DNA from: Pseudomonadota bacterium
GTDB taxonomy: Bacteria; Pseudomonadota; Alphaproteobacteria; Rhodospirillales; 2-02-FULL-58-16
Reading direction: 5' to 3'
Length of the DNA stretch: 43,236 nt
Assembly: GCA_022545455.1 (NCBI GenBank)
Contig: JACZQZ010000007.1
Span: forward strand, 1 to 43,236
Each line of letters opens with the position of its first letter. The stretch's first letter is position 1. The position numbers and the translations under genes were made by a program. The notes below the pieces were generated by a model. The model ran no database searches. It saw nothing but the letters and a program-made list of their open reading frames with translations, and was not told the origin of the DNA. Shown in pieces: positions 1 to 12,517 of this stretch.

Positions 1-2156
<2,156 letters not shown>

Positions 2157-2163
2157 GAGCGGC

Positions 2164-2526
2164 CTATTCGCCCCCCTCTTCGTCGGTACCGTCCTTCTCG
2201 ATGGTACATTGTAGCGGATGCTGTGCCTGGCGCGCCAGTTCTATGACCTGGGCGACCTTGCTTTCGGCCACCTCGTAGGTATAGACGCCGCACACCCCGA
2301 CCCCGCGCTGGTGTACATGGAGCATGATGCGCGTGGCCTCCTGCTGGGCCATGGCGAACACCGCCTCCAGGACATTGACGACGAATTCCATGGGCGTGTA
2401 GTCGTCATTGAGCATCAGGATCTTGTACATGGACGGCTTCTTGGTCTTCGGCCGGGGCTTGGTGATTACACCCGTGGCGGTGTCGCCGTCGTCGATGGGT
2501 CCCTGGGTACCGGTCTTTCTCGCCAT
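2164..2526 (-). CDS. clpS: ATP-dependent Clp protease adaptor ClpS
   Basis: 120 aa; [62 protein letters not shown] is the ClpS core; adjacent to clpA. Confidence 0.97.
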   Translation of the reverse strand: MARKTGTQGPIDDGDTATGVITKPRPKTKKPSMYKILMLNDDYTPMEFVVNVLEAVFAMAQQEATRIMLHVHQRGVGVCGVYTYEVAESKVAQVIELARQAQHPLQCTIEKDGTDEEGGE

Positions 2527-2884
2527 CGCTCCATACTCGCCGGTCCGGGGGGCGGACGAACGCTGCCCCCGGTTATTATATATTCGCTTTCGGGAGGTTT
2601 GGGGAAGAGCCTGCGGACGGACCCGCGGGTGAAACGGTCCCCCGGGCAGACGATGCGTCCCGGTTGCGGCCCGGGACCGCCCCGGCCGCCCGCCGCCGGC
2701 GGGGCCGGCTCCGGCCCCCGGGCTTTATCTCAACCCTTTGACCTCCCGACGTTTTTTTTGCCCTGGCGCGCCGTCCGCGCCAAGCCGATCATAGCACATT
2801 TTCGCCCTCCGTGCCCATAGGCACCTGTTCGCAAAGTGCAAAGGGGGGCGCCGGCGCGGGGCCTGACGCCCCATCGAACGGGCG

Positions 2885-2922
2885 AAAAAAAATGCGCCCG
2901 GCGGACGAAGCCACCGGGCGCC
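2885..2922 (-). terminator. Rho-independent terminator of the phasin gene
   Basis: On the minus strand GCGCCCGG-loop-CCGGGCGC is followed by ATTTTTTTT, 37 bp after the phasin stop. Confidence 0.8.
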
Positions 2923-2958
2923 AATCGCTGCTGCCCGATCAGGGGAGGATGGGGAAGC

Positions 2959-3525
2959 TCAGGCAGCAAGCGGCTTGGTGAATTTCTCCACCGCCACGGT
3001 CACGCGGGCGGTGATCGGCGCCGAGGCGTTTTCGGCCAGCTTCGCCGACATGTCCGAAAGCCGGCGGCTCTCGGCAACGAATTTCTCGTACTGGGCCTGA
3101 GCCAGGCCGGTCTGCAGCTCGACCACCTCGGGCAGGGTCTTGCAGCCGAACAGTGCCTTGGCGGCGCCCACGGCATCCTCCACGGAGGCCCGGGCGAGGC
3201 CGAGCCACACGTCGTTGAGGTCCTGCACGCCCTTGGCCAGGATGGCGCCCGACGTCATCACCGCCTGGACGTTGTCCTTGCCGAAGCCGGCCAGGTCACC
3301 GTAGCCCTTGAAGGCGCCGGCGCCGGCCTTGACGGCGGTCTCGACCTGTTCCCGGCCCATGGCGACGGCCTTCTCGTAGCCCTTGGCTGCCACCTGGGCG
3401 CCCGCCTTGACCACGGTCTCCACGGCTTCCGCGCCGGTGGCCACGGCGGCCTCGACGGGTTTGGCGGGTTTGGCGGGTTTGGCGGTGCCGGCCTTGCCGG
3501 CGCTGTATTTCCTCGCAGCGGTCAT
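2959..3525 (-). CDS. phaP: Phasin family protein (PHA granule associated)
   Basis: 188 aa, Ala-rich helical protein with phasin_2-like composition (GYGDLAGFGKDNVQAVMTSGAILAKGVQDLNDVWLGLARASVED...). PhaR-box-like site upstream. Confidence 0.85.
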   Translation of the reverse strand: MTAARKYSAGKAGTAKPAKPAKPVEAAVATGAEAVETVVKAGAQVAAKGYEKAVAMGREQVETAVKAGAGAFKGYGDLAGFGKDNVQAVMTSGAILAKGVQDLNDVWLGLARASVEDAVGAAKALFGCKTLPEVVELQTGLAQAQYEKFVAESRRLSDMSAKLAENASAPITARVTVAVEKFTKPLAA

Positions 3526-3594
3526 CTAAATTCTCCGAATTCCAAAAAAGTTCCAAATCCAGTGCCCGTGCACGGGCCGGCGGGCATCGACCGG

Positions 3595-3609
3595 AATGCT
3601 GCACTGCAC
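3595..3609 (-). promoter_or_regulatory. PhaR-box-like site upstream of phasin
   Basis: AATGCTGCACTGCAC; resembles the CTGC-N3-GCAG PhaR motif and sites at 26488 and 28064. Confidence 0.5.
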
Positions 3610-4004
3610 CATCAACCCCGAATATAGTCCTGATTTTGCCCATGTCAAGGGTTTTTTGTGCACCGCAACATATCCGAAGTATAATTATAACACATTGTTA
3701 TTATTGAAAATTATCTTGAACACTCGAAAGCCTTCCATAAATTTTTCGCACCCGCACGCGAAATCGGGGACGCCATCGGAGGACGGGCGCCGGCGGTGTC
3801 AGGGCAAAACCGGGCACCGGCGTTAACGGTTTGTTATCGGCATTGGGTTAGGAACGTCGGGGTAGGTTCGATGGAAGGGTGCCTTGGTGCGAAGTCGCGA
3901 AAATGCCGCGGAAACGGCTTGAGACGGCCCCCGGGTTTGCGGCTACAATCAAGGCAACAGGGAGTGCTGGTAAAGACCTCCCGGGGAAACCGATAAGGGG
4001 TATC

Positions 4005-5234
4005 ATGAGGGTCGACGGCAGAGACCGGTTCCTCCGCCTAGCCGCGGCGTGCGTTTGCGCGGTGGGCATTTCCGTCCTTTCCGCCTCCCCCGGCCTGGCA
4101 AAATACGCGTCCGTCATCATGGACGCCGAGACCGGCCGCGTGGTCCACGCGGTGAACGCGAACACCCGTAACTACCCGGCGTCCCTGACCAAGATGATGA
4201 CGCTGTACATGGTCTTCGCGGCCCTGGAGGACGGCCGGCTTTCCATGGACCAGCGCCTGAAAGTCTCCGCCCGCGCCGCCCGTCAGCCGTCGTCCAAGCT
4301 GGGGCTGCGCAAGGGGCAGACGATCACGGTCGAGCAGGCCATCCTGGCGATGGTGACGAAGTCCGCCAACGACGTGGCGGCGACCGTCGCCGAGGCGCTG
4401 AGCGGCAGCGAGCGCAATTTCGCCCTCGCCATGACGGCCACCGCGCGCCGGCTGGGCATGGAGCGGACCATCTTCCGCAACGCCTCGGGCCTCCCCCATC
4501 GGGGGCAGCAAAGCACGGCCCGGGACATGGCGGTCCTCGCCCGCGCCCTGATCATCGACTTCCCGCGGCATTACCGTTTCTTCTCGACCAGGACATTCAC
4601 CTTTGGCGGCGTCCGCCACCGCAACCACAACAAGATGATCGCCACCTACGACGGCGCCGACGGCATCAAGACCGGCTACATCCGCGCCTCGGGCTTCAAC
4701 CTGGTGGCCTCGGCCACGCGCGGCGGCCGCCGGCTGATCGGCGTCGTTTTCGGCGGCCGCTCGCCGAGGGCGCGGGACCGCCACATGGCGAAGCTTCTGG
4801 ACAAGGGTTTCAGGGTCCTGAACGGCACGCCCACACAGACGGCGGCGGCCGAGGGGACGCGGAAAAAGAAGGCCCGGCCGGCGACACGGAAACGGCGCGC
4901 CTCGACGCGCCCCGCCTCGGCCTCCAAATCCGCCGCCGCGCCCGCCAGGAAATCCAAGAGTCAGTGGGGCATCCAGGTCGGGGCCTACATGCGCTATTCG
5001 CCGGCCTACGAGAGGGCCGTCAAGGTGGTCGAGAGGCTGCCGAGTCTCCTGGAAAACGGCACCATCAAGGTCGTGCCCCTGAAGATCCGCAACCGCCGGC
5101 CCGTGTACCGGGCGCGCATCCTCGGCCTCAGCAAGAAACAGGCCTACCGCGCCTGCCGCATCCTCAAGAAGCGCAAGATGGACTGCATGGAGATGCGCCT
5201 CAAAGGCCTCCAGATGGCCTTCGCCGGCTCTTAG
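4005..5234 (+). CDS. D-alanyl-D-alanine carboxypeptidase (S11 family) with C-terminal SPOR domain
   Basis: Signal peptide, then NYPASLTKMMTLYMVF (SxxK), SAND and KTGYIRASGFNLVASA motifs; C-terminal SPOR-like WGIQVGAYMRYSPAYERAVKV. ATG at 4005 taken as start rather than 3879. Confidence 0.93.
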   Translation: MRVDGRDRFLRLAAACVCAVGISVLSASPGLAKYASVIMDAETGRVVHAVNANTRNYPASLTKMMTLYMVFAALEDGRLSMDQRLKVSARAARQPSSKLGLRKGQTITVEQAILAMVTKSANDVAATVAEALSGSERNFALAMTATARRLGMERTIFRNASGLPHRGQQSTARDMAVLARALIIDFPRHYRFFSTRTFTFGGVRHRNHNKMIATYDGADGIKTGYIRASGFNLVASATRGGRRLIGVVFGGRSPRARDRHMAKLLDKGFRVLNGTPTQTAAAEGTRKKKARPATRKRRASTRPASASKSAAAPARKSKSQWGIQVGAYMRYSPAYERAVKVVERLPSLLENGTIKVVPLKIRNRRPVYRARILGLSKKQAYRACRILKKRKMDCMEMRLKGLQMAFAGS

Positions 5235-5704
5235 AAGACCCGCCCCTGCCCCGGAGAAGGCGCCCCGCCGCCTGCCCGGTCCCGGCCGCGCGGGCCCGCC
5301 ATCCAGACCCCGACGAGACGCAGATACGTCCGCTTGTGGCGCCGCCGCCACGACGCCAAATCCCATTCCTCGGGCGAGGCAGCGACACCAGGGCGGGCCA
5401 TGAAGGCGAGGGCCCGGACCGGGCCGCGCCGCGCCCCCCGCACCGGCAACGCCTCCAGCTCATAGGCGTCGCTTTCGAAATTGGCGATGCGGGCCGCCTG
5501 GGCGGCATCGATGCCGGAGACCAGACGGCCCTCGACCCGCCCGCCGGGCGCCGGCACCAGCATGGGGTACCAGGCGCCGGCGACGTAGAGGCGCCGGTAG
5601 CCGTCGACGACGGCGGCCTCCATGCGCGCCGGGGGCACGGGCTGGCCGACAACGCGGGCCAGCACGTCCCCATCCATCAGGGTTCCGTAAAAGAAGTACT
5701 CCAC
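5231..5704 (-). CDS. Gamma-glutamylcyclotransferase / AIG2-like family protein
   Basis: 157 aa; MEYFFYGTLMDGDVLARVVG start is typical of the AIG2 family (YGTL motif). Confidence 0.85.
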   Translation of the reverse strand: MEYFFYGTLMDGDVLARVVGQPVPPARMEAAVVDGYRRLYVAGAWYPMLVPAPGGRVEGRLVSGIDAAQAARIANFESDAYELEALPVRGARRGPVRALAFMARPGVAASPEEWDLASWRRRHKRTYLRLVGVWMAGPRGRDRAGGGAPSPGQGRVF

Positions 5705-5709
5705 GGCGC

Positions 5710-6450
5710 TTACAGGCGCACGGAAGACGCCAGCACGGCCCCCCGCGAGGCCATGAAATAAAGGCCCAGGTGATGGGTCAGGGTCTGGGGATGAGAGGCC
5801 GTTTCCTGGAGGCCGAGGGACAGCGCCGCCTCCCTGGGCAGGTCGTAGGTGGCGCAGCCGGCCTCGTAGACGACGATATCGCGCAACGCCGGCATCATGG
5901 CGTGGTTGCGCGCCGACAGCATGGTCAGCACGAAGTCCATGACGCAGATGTCGGTGCAGATGCCGACGATGACGATGGCCTCCAGGCCATTGTCGTTGAC
6001 CCAGCGGACCATGCCGTTCTCGCCGCTATCCAGGGCTTGGGCGCCGACGAAGCCGTTGATGCAGTCCTTGCGCATCAGCGTCGCCTGGGGACAGTCGTGG
6101 AACCACGCCAGGGCCGGCACCAGCTCTTCCTCGCCGGTGCCCCTCTCGCAGTGGGGCGGATAGGGCGGTTCCGGTTTGCCCGGCTCGTGGGTGTCCAGGA
6201 ACGCGGCGATGGGCAGGCCGCGCCCGGCGAAGACGCGGGCCAGGCGGTCCGTCTCCTCCACCATGCGGCTGACCTGGGCGTTGGGCTCGCGCGGCGCCAG
6301 GGCGCCGGCGCCCACGGTGGCGAAGCCGTTGACCTCGTCGACGACGACCAGGCCGCATTTCAGGCCCCCGGTGTCGAAGGCGCAGAGCGCCACCGGCAGC
6401 TGTTCACGCACGGCGTCGAGCGCCGCCTCCTCGGTCACGGTATCGGCCAC
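5710..6450 (-). CDS. Isochorismatase / cysteine hydrolase family protein (nicotinamidase-like)
   Basis: 246 aa; LVVVDEVNGF, EEELVPAL, VGICTDICVMDFVLTMLSARNH with catalytic Cys. Confidence 0.88.
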   Translation of the reverse strand: MADTVTEEAALDAVREQLPVALCAFDTGGLKCGLVVVDEVNGFATVGAGALAPREPNAQVSRMVEETDRLARVFAGRGLPIAAFLDTHEPGKPEPPYPPHCERGTGEEELVPALAWFHDCPQATLMRKDCINGFVGAQALDSGENGMVRWVNDNGLEAIVIVGICTDICVMDFVLTMLSARNHAMMPALRDIVVYEAGCATYDLPREAALSLGLQETASHPQTLTHHLGLYFMASRGAVLASSVRL

Positions 6451-6511
6451 GAATTCGCCTCCTTTCGCCGCCGGCCGCCACGCCGGTCCCCCATATATAG
6501 GCAGTGTGCCC

Positions 6512-7900
6512 TCAGGAAAACCGGGGAATCTCCAGCCCGCTGGCGCGAAGCTGGTCGGCCAGGGTCCCCTTGAGCCGCTTCAGTCCCTCTTCACTGTCGG
6601 ACTCGCAGCGGGCGACGAGAACGGCCTGGGTGTTGGAGGCGCGCAGAAGCCACCAGCCGTCGTCCGATTGCACGCGGACCCCGTCGATGTCGTGCACGGT
6701 GATTCCGTCCATGCCCTTGAGGCGCTCGCGGACCTCCTCTACGACCTGGAATTTGCGTTCCTCGTCGCAGGGAAACCGCACCTCCGGCGTGTTGACCATC
6801 GCCGGCAGGCGGTCGCGCAACTCCGCCAGGCTTTCGTCCGAACGGCCCAGCACCGTGAGCAGGCGCACGCCCGCGTACAGGGCGTCGTCGTAACCGTAGT
6901 AGCGGTGGGCGAAAAAGATATGGCCGCTCATCTCGCCGGCCAGCGGCGCGCCGGTCTCCGCCATTTTGGCCTTGATCAGGGAGTGGCCCGTGCGCCACAT
7001 CAGGGGCGTGCCGCCGAGGCGCGCGATCTCGTCGAAACACGCCTGGCTGGCCTTGACGTCGGCGATAATGGTGGCGCCGGGCAGGTCCTCAAGCACGTCC
7101 CGCGCCAGGATGGCGAGCAACTGATCCCCCCACAGCACCCGGCCCAGGGAATCGACGACGCCGATGCGGTCGCCGTCGCCGTCGAAAGCGATCCCGAGGT
7201 CGCATTTCTCGGCGGCGACGGTTTGTTTGAGCTGCTCCAGGTTGGCTTCCACGGTAGGGTCCGGGTGGTGGGCCGGAAAGGTGCCGTCGACGCGTTCGTT
7301 GAGCAAAATGTGCCGCCCCGGCAGGTCGGCGCACAACATCGTCAGGGCGTCGCCGGCGGCGCCGTTGCCCGCGTCCCAGGCCACGGTCAGCGGCTTGACC
7401 GGATCGAAGTCGCGGGCCAACCGTTCCACGTACTCCTCGATGACCCGCCGGTCGAGCACCTTGCCGCGCCCGGACGCGAAGTCGCCGGCGGCCGCCACCC
7501 GGCCCAGTTCCTGGATGGCGTCGGCGAAAAAGGGCCGCCCCTTGAGGACCATCTTGACGCCGTTGTATTCGGGCGGGTTGTGGGAACCGGTGATCATCGC
7601 CCCGGCGTCGGTGGCCAGCGCATGGGTGGCGTAATAGAGCATCGGAGTCGGCCCCAGCCCGACCCGCAGCACCTTCAGACCCGAAGCGGCCAAGCCGTCG
7701 ACGAGGGCCGCCTCCAGGTCCAGCGAGCTCAGTCTCCCGTCGTAGCCGACGGCGATGGTGCGGCCGCCTTCGCCGATGACCATGGTGCCGAAGGCACGGC
7801 CGATGGCGCGGAGGTCCGCCGCCCCTAAGGTGTCGTCGACGATGCCGCGGATGTCGTATTCGCGCAGGATCGTCGGGTCCAGCGTGTGCGCTTCGGACAT
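6512..7900 (-). CDS. Phosphomannomutase / phosphoglucomutase
   Basis: [25 protein letters not shown]..., metal-binding DGDGDR, active-site GSHNP. Start at 7900, inside the longer ORF. Confidence 0.94.
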   Translation of the reverse strand: MSEAHTLDPTILREYDIRGIVDDTLGAADLRAIGRAFGTMVIGEGGRTIAVGYDGRLSSLDLEAALVDGLAASGLKVLRVGLGPTPMLYYATHALATDAGAMITGSHNPPEYNGVKMVLKGRPFFADAIQELGRVAAAGDFASGRGKVLDRRVIEEYVERLARDFDPVKPLTVAWDAGNGAAGDALTMLCADLPGRHILLNERVDGTFPAHHPDPTVEANLEQLKQTVAAEKCDLGIAFDGDGDRIGVVDSLGRVLWGDQLLAILARDVLEDLPGATIIADVKASQACFDEIARLGGTPLMWRTGHSLIKAKMAETGAPLAGEMSGHIFFAHRYYGYDDALYAGVRLLTVLGRSDESLAELRDRLPAMVNTPEVRFPCDEERKFQVVEEVRERLKGMDGITVHDIDGVRVQSDDGWWLLRASNTQAVLVARCESDSEEGLKRLKGTLADQLRASGLEIPRFS

Positions 7901-7917
7901 GGGCCCGCTCCCGCCCT

Positions 7918-9237
7918 TCATTTCTCCGGCGGCGAAGGCCGGCCGACGCAGGTGTAGTGGAAACCGGCCGCCGCCATCTCGTCGGGATTGTAGATGTTGC
8001 GCAGGTCCACCATCACCGGACTTTTCATCAGCGATTTCACGTGATCGAAATCCAGTGCCCGAAACTCGTTCCATTCGGTGATGATGGTCAGCGCCTCGGC
8101 ATCGATCATGGTGTCGTAGGCGTTGTCGCACCAGACCACGCCGTCGAGCACCGCCTTTGCCTCTTCCATGCCCACCGGATCGAAGGCGCGCACGGTTGCC
8201 CCGGCGGCCTGCAGGGCGGACACGATGTCGAGGCTCGGGGCCTCGCGCATGTCGTCCGTGTTGGGCTTGAAGGTGAGCCCGAGCACGGCGATGGTCTTGC
8301 CGTCCACGGACCCGCCGCAGGCGTCCACGATCTTTTGCGCCATTTGCTTCTTGCGCGCGGTGTTGATTTCGGTCACCGCCTCGACGATGCGCATACGGCC
8401 GCCCAGTTCCTGGGCCGTGCGCACCAGGGCCACGGTGTCCTTGGGGAAGCAGGAACCGCCATAGCCGGGACCGGCATGCAAAAACTTGCGCCCGATGCGC
8501 CCGTCCAGGCCGATCCCCCTGGCCACGTCGTGGACGTCGGCGCCGACCTTCTCGCACAGGTCGGCGATCTCGTTGATGAACGTGATCTTGGTGGCGAGGA
8601 AGGAGTTGGCGGCGTACTTGATGAGCTCGGATGCCGGGCGCGAGGTGAAAAGGATCGGTGTCTCGATCAGAAACAAGGGCCGGTAGAGTTGGCGCATCAC
8701 CGCGTTGGCGCGTTCGCTGTTGGAACCGATGACCACCCGGTCGGGACGCATGAAATCATTGATCGCCGAGCCTTCGCGCAGGAACTCCGGGTTCGAGACC
8801 ACGTCGAACTCGGCGTCCGGGCGGGCCTCGCGGATGATCCGCTCCACCTCGTCCCCGGTGCCCACGGGCACGGTGGATTTGTTGACGATCACCGTGTATC
8901 CGCCGATGGCGGCGGCGATCTCCCCGGCCGCCTCGTAGACGAAAGACACATCGGCGTGCCCGTCGCCGCGGCGGCTCGGTGTCCCGACGGCGATGAAAAC
9001 CGCGTCCGCCCCGTCCACCGCCTGGTCCAGGTCGGTGGTGAACGACAGCCGCCCGCCCCTGACGTTGCCCGCCATCAGGCTGTCCAGCCCCGGCTCGTAC
9101 AGGGGCAGCTCGCCCCGGTTCAGGCGGTCGATCTTGTCCGCATTCTTGTCGACGCAGACCACGTCGAGGCCGAATTCGGAAAAGCAGACACCGGAAACAA
9201 GGCCCACGTATCCGGTGCCGATCATCGCAACATGCAT
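7918..9237 (-). CDS. ugd: UDP-glucose 6-dehydrogenase
   Basis: 439 aa; [50 protein letters not shown]. Confidence 0.96.
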   Translation of the reverse strand: MHVAMIGTGYVGLVSGVCFSEFGLDVVCVDKNADKIDRLNRGELPLYEPGLDSLMAGNVRGGRLSFTTDLDQAVDGADAVFIAVGTPSRRGDGHADVSFVYEAAGEIAAAIGGYTVIVNKSTVPVGTGDEVERIIREARPDAEFDVVSNPEFLREGSAINDFMRPDRVVIGSNSERANAVMRQLYRPLFLIETPILFTSRPASELIKYAANSFLATKITFINEIADLCEKVGADVHDVARGIGLDGRIGRKFLHAGPGYGGSCFPKDTVALVRTAQELGGRMRIVEAVTEINTARKKQMAQKIVDACGGSVDGKTIAVLGLTFKPNTDDMREAPSLDIVSALQAAGATVRAFDPVGMEEAKAVLDGVVWCDNAYDTMIDAEALTIITEWNEFRALDFDHVKSLMKSPVMVDLRNIYNPDEMAAAGFHYTCVGRPSPPEK

Positions 9238-9316
9238 GGCTCCGTCCTTCTTCCGCCGGCGGCCCCGTTCCGCGAAGACACCGCAAGGAGCGACGGCGCG
9301 GGGCCGGCGGCGGGAT

Positions 9317-10180
9317 TCACGCGTAATCCTTCAGCATGGCGCGGACGTCGCCCGCCAGATCGTCGCGGGTCAGCGCGAAGGCGACGTTGGCTTCGAGGTA
9401 CCCCAGCTTGGTGCCGCAGTCGAACCGTTTCCCGGAGAACCTGAGGCCGTGGAAGGGGACCTCGCCGATGGTCCTGGCCATGGCGTCGGTGAGCTGGATT
9501 TCGTTGCCGGCGCCGCGTTCGTGCCGGTCCAGATGGGGGAAAATCTCGGGCCCGAGAATGTAGCGGCCGATGATGGATAGGGTCGACGGTGCGTCCTCCG
9601 GCGCCGGTTTCTCCACCAAGCCCCTGGCGCGGGCCAGGCGGCCGTCGTCCTCCACCACGTCCAGGATGCCGTAGCGCATGGTGTGGGCGCGCGGCACGTC
9701 CTCGACCGCCACCAGATTGCCCCCGGTCTCCCGGTAGACCTCCATCATCTGCTTGAGGCACCCGGGCTCGGCAAGGATAAGGTCGTCGGGCAAGAGGACC
9801 GCGAACGGCCCGCCGCCAACGAAGCCGCGCGCGCACCACACGGCATGGCCCAGCCCCAGCGGCTGGCGCTGGCGGGTATAGAATACCCGCCCGGGCATGC
9901 AGTCGAGCACCGAGCGCAACGCCTCGTCCTTGCCCCGTTCCTTCAGTACCTGCTCGAGCTCGACGGCGTGGTCGAAATGGTCCTCGATCAGGCTCTTGCC
10001 GCGTCCGGTGACGAAGATGAAGTCCTCGATCCCGGCCTCGCGAGCCTCCTCCACCGCGTACTGGATCAACGGCTTGTCCACCACGGCAAGCATTTCCTTG
10101 GGCAGGACCTTGGTCGCCGGCAGGAACCGGGTTCCCAGCCCGGCCACCGGAAACACGGCCTTGCGTACAGGCTCGACCAT
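9317..10180 (-). CDS. galU: UTP--glucose-1-phosphate uridylyltransferase
   Basis: MVEPVRKAVFPVAGLGTRFLPATKVLPKEMLAVVDKPLIQYAVEEA; start at 10180. Confidence 0.96.
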   Translation of the reverse strand: MVEPVRKAVFPVAGLGTRFLPATKVLPKEMLAVVDKPLIQYAVEEAREAGIEDFIFVTGRGKSLIEDHFDHAVELEQVLKERGKDEALRSVLDCMPGRVFYTRQRQPLGLGHAVWCARGFVGGGPFAVLLPDDLILAEPGCLKQMMEVYRETGGNLVAVEDVPRAHTMRYGILDVVEDDGRLARARGLVEKPAPEDAPSTLSIIGRYILGPEIFPHLDRHERGAGNEIQLTDAMARTIGEVPFHGLRFSGKRFDCGTKLGYLEANVAFALTRDDLAGDVRAMLKDYA

Positions 10181-10557
10181 GGGCGTCCCCCGGAATGGTG
10201 GTGCTGTTCGGACATACGGCCGCGGCGCGTCCGCGGGCGCGGTCTTTGTGCCACAGCGAACCGGACACCGCAACCCAAGCCTTCGCCGCCTGGCCGGATG
10301 CCGCCGGCCGGACCGGCGTCGGCCCGGCCGCCCGGCGATCGGCGGCGCCGCGCAGATCACCTCGAATTTTAATAAAATACTAGATAATAAAAAACCGAAT
10401 AATTTAATTATAGAAGAATTTTATTTTGTTATTGTTAAAGTATTTATTCTTTACAAATAAGTAAAGCTAATATATAGACTTGCACATTGTCTGGCCATAT
10501 TTCGAACCGATTTTATTTTTACCAAAATTTATCGACGTTGTCTGGAGAGGAAATCCG

Positions 10558-11496
10558 ATGCCGATCACGACCACCAACGCCCGGCCCTCACGCGCGCCCC
10601 GCAAGACCCATCCGCTGACCCCACGCCTCGGCGTTGTCCTGTTGCCGTTGTTCGTGGCCGCATGCGGGTTGCCCCCCGCCGTCACCATCGCCTCATTGGC
10701 CATCGACGCCATCAGCCTCGCCGTAAGCGAGAAGACCGTCGCCGACCATGCCCTTTCCCAGATCGCCCAGAAGGACTGCTCGATGTGGCGCGGCTTCACG
10801 GGCGACGGACTATGCATCGACGAAGACAGCACCTTCGCCGTGGCCGCCGCCGATGGGCAGCCGACGGCCGGCGGCGCGGCCTCCGCTGATCTGGTGTCGT
10901 TCACCACCGCCTCGGGCCCCACCGAGGACGAGTTGATGAATCTGGCCATGCTCGACGCCGAATCCGACCTCCTCGAGCCGGCCGAGCCGCAATCGGCCGA
11001 TTTCACCACCGCCTCCGCACCGGCGGAGGAAACGGCGCCCCCGTCGGGGTTCGTCCAACCGGCGACGGAAGTAGCCGCCGTCGATACGGCCGGCGCGCCC
11101 GGGACCGTGGATCACGTACAGCCGGCGGCCACCGCGGACCGGCCCGCGCCGCGCCGGGAATGGGTGCCCGCGGCAATGGTGGGTCCGGGCCTGTACTACG
11201 TGATCGGCACGTTTTCGCGGTGGAACAACGCCAAGCGCCTGGCGGCGCGGCACGGCACGCTGGCGCCTTCCGTCGTCACCGCGAAGCTGGACGGCCGCAG
11301 GGTGTTCCGGGTGGTGATTGGACCCTTCGGCCCCAGTGAACAGGAGGACATGCGCGCGCTCATCCGCCGGTCCGGCATCTACGACGCCTGGGCCGTACGC
11401 ATGAACTCCGCCGAGTGGTCCGTCGCCAGATCGACCGGCACCGCCAGGAACCGGGTACACTCGATCGCCCAACTGACCAAGCCGTCGAGCTTCTGA
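10558..11496 (+). CDS. SPOR-domain lipoprotein (hypothetical)
   Basis: GAGAGG ribosome-binding site before ATG 10558; lipobox-like LPLFVAAC; C-terminal SPOR (YYVIGTFSRWNNAKRLAARHG...VFRVVIGPFG). Confidence 0.8.
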   Translation: MPITTTNARPSRAPRKTHPLTPRLGVVLLPLFVAACGLPPAVTIASLAIDAISLAVSEKTVADHALSQIAQKDCSMWRGFTGDGLCIDEDSTFAVAAADGQPTAGGAASADLVSFTTASGPTEDELMNLAMLDAESDLLEPAEPQSADFTTASAPAEETAPPSGFVQPATEVAAVDTAGAPGTVDHVQPAATADRPAPRREWVPAAMVGPGLYYVIGTFSRWNNAKRLAARHGTLAPSVVTAKLDGRRVFRVVIGPFGPSEQEDMRALIRRSGIYDAWAVRMNSAEWSVARSTGTARNRVHSIAQLTKPSSF

Positions 11497-11524
11497 CCGC
11501 GCCGGCCCGTCGCCGGCTTCTCAC

Positions 11525-11549
11525 GTCGAAACGACCCGATCGTTTCGAC
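11525..11549. terminator. Hairpin between convergent genes (possible terminator)
   Basis: GTCGAAACGA-CCCGA-TCGTTTCGAC, 10-bp perfect stem; no U-tract. Confidence 0.4.
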
Positions 11550-11558
11550 CCCCGGGGC

Positions 11559-11582
11559 TAGTGGCCTGTATACAGGCCACTA
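11559..11582. repeat. 24-bp perfect palindrome
   Basis: TAGTGGCCTGTA|TACAGGCCACTA; overlaps the stop codon of the J-domain gene. Confidence 0.85.
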
Positions 11583-12317
11583 CTTCCCGAGCAGCACGTC
11601 CTTGGCTTGGTTGATCTTGGCGGCGAGATAGGTGGACCCCCCGTGATCGGGGTGCAGCCCGGCCATCAGCCGGTGGTAGGCCTCCTTGATCTCCTCGGTG
11701 CCGGCGCCGGGATCGAGGCCCAGGATGCGGTAGGCCTCGTCGCGGCTCATGGGCCCTTCGCCGAAGGCCTCCGCCCCGCGGCCGCCCGCCTTCGCCGCTT
11801 CCTCCCGCCAGTCGCCGTGGACCCGGTTCAGATAGGCCTCCAGAACCTGCGTCGATTGTTGGTCTTCGTCCCAGCACGTCTTCAGCAACTCCAGCAGTTC
11901 CGCCAGCGACATCTGGTCCAGGCGCCGTCCGGCGTAGGTCCCGGCAATCACCTCGCCGGTCATGGCACCGCTGTCGTGATCGAGAAACATGCGCAGGAAC
12001 CGGGTCTCGACCTCCGAGGCCTGTCCCGTCCCCGCCCCGGGGCCTCCGTGCATCGCCGCCGACATGCGCGAATAGGCCTTGGCCGTACGGGCCAGGGCCC
12101 GCAAGCGCAGGAACCACGGCAACAGCGCCGGCAGGGCGAACAGGGCCCAGGCCAGCCGGCCGGTAAGGACCAGATACAGGGCGACGCCGACGATGAGCGC
12201 AGAGGCAAGCCGTTTGAGGACCTTGGCCAGAAGCCTGGGGTCGGCCCGGGTGAACCAGTGCCCGGCCAGGATCAACCCGGCGAGCAGGGCGATGCCGAGG
12301 AGAAAATAGGGCAACAA
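11580..12317 (-). CDS. Membrane-anchored J-domain protein (DnaJ/Tim14-like)
   Basis: N-terminal TM segments; C-terminal DEAYRILGLDPGAGTEEIKEAYHRLMAGLHPDHGGSTYLAAKINQAKDVLLGK with HPD. Confidence 0.9.
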   Translation of the reverse strand: MLPYFLLGIALLAGLILAGHWFTRADPRLLAKVLKRLASALIVGVALYLVLTGRLAWALFALPALLPWFLRLRALARTAKAYSRMSAAMHGGPGAGTGQASEVETRFLRMFLDHDSGAMTGEVIAGTYAGRRLDQMSLAELLELLKTCWDEDQQSTQVLEAYLNRVHGDWREEAAKAGGRGAEAFGEGPMSRDEAYRILGLDPGAGTEEIKEAYHRLMAGLHPDHGGSTYLAAKINQAKDVLLGK

Positions 12318-12330
12318 GACCTCAGATCTC

Positions 12331-12497
12331 CTTATACCAAGGAGTGTTGATCATGACCCATAGAGACGGCTTACCAAGGTTTTCGGCGAGGAGTGTGCGC
12401 CGTGGCGATGCGGTGCATCGTCAAAACTTTTCGACGCCCCCCGACGAGCCGCCTACGCGATCTCTGTGAGTCATGATCAGCGCCCCTTGGTATTATA
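12331..12497. repeat. MITE-like/REP foldback element with imperfect terminal inverted repeats
   Basis: TTATACCAAGGAGTGTTGATCATGACCCA at the left is inverted as TGAGTCATGATCAGCGCCCCTTGGTATTATA at the right. Confidence 0.6.
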
Positions 12498-12517
12498 CCA
12501 ATATTCGAAAATATTGG
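12498..12517. repeat. Hairpin CCAATATT-CGAA-AATATTGG adjoining the foldback element
   Basis: 8-bp perfect stem with 4-nt loop; the following TATTGGTGTCAGCGGGCC resembles TATCGGTATCAGTGGGCC at 31561. Confidence 0.6.

Noticed and set aside
3879-4004. N-terminal extension of the carboxypeptidase ORF
   Set aside because: The signal peptide begins at the ATG at 4005; the upstream part reads as noncoding.
6176-7828. 550-aa plus-strand ORF and similar long ORFs opposite ugd, phaA and mipZ
   Set aside because: Opposite strand of clear enzymes; composition is that of shadow frames and no motifs are recognisable.
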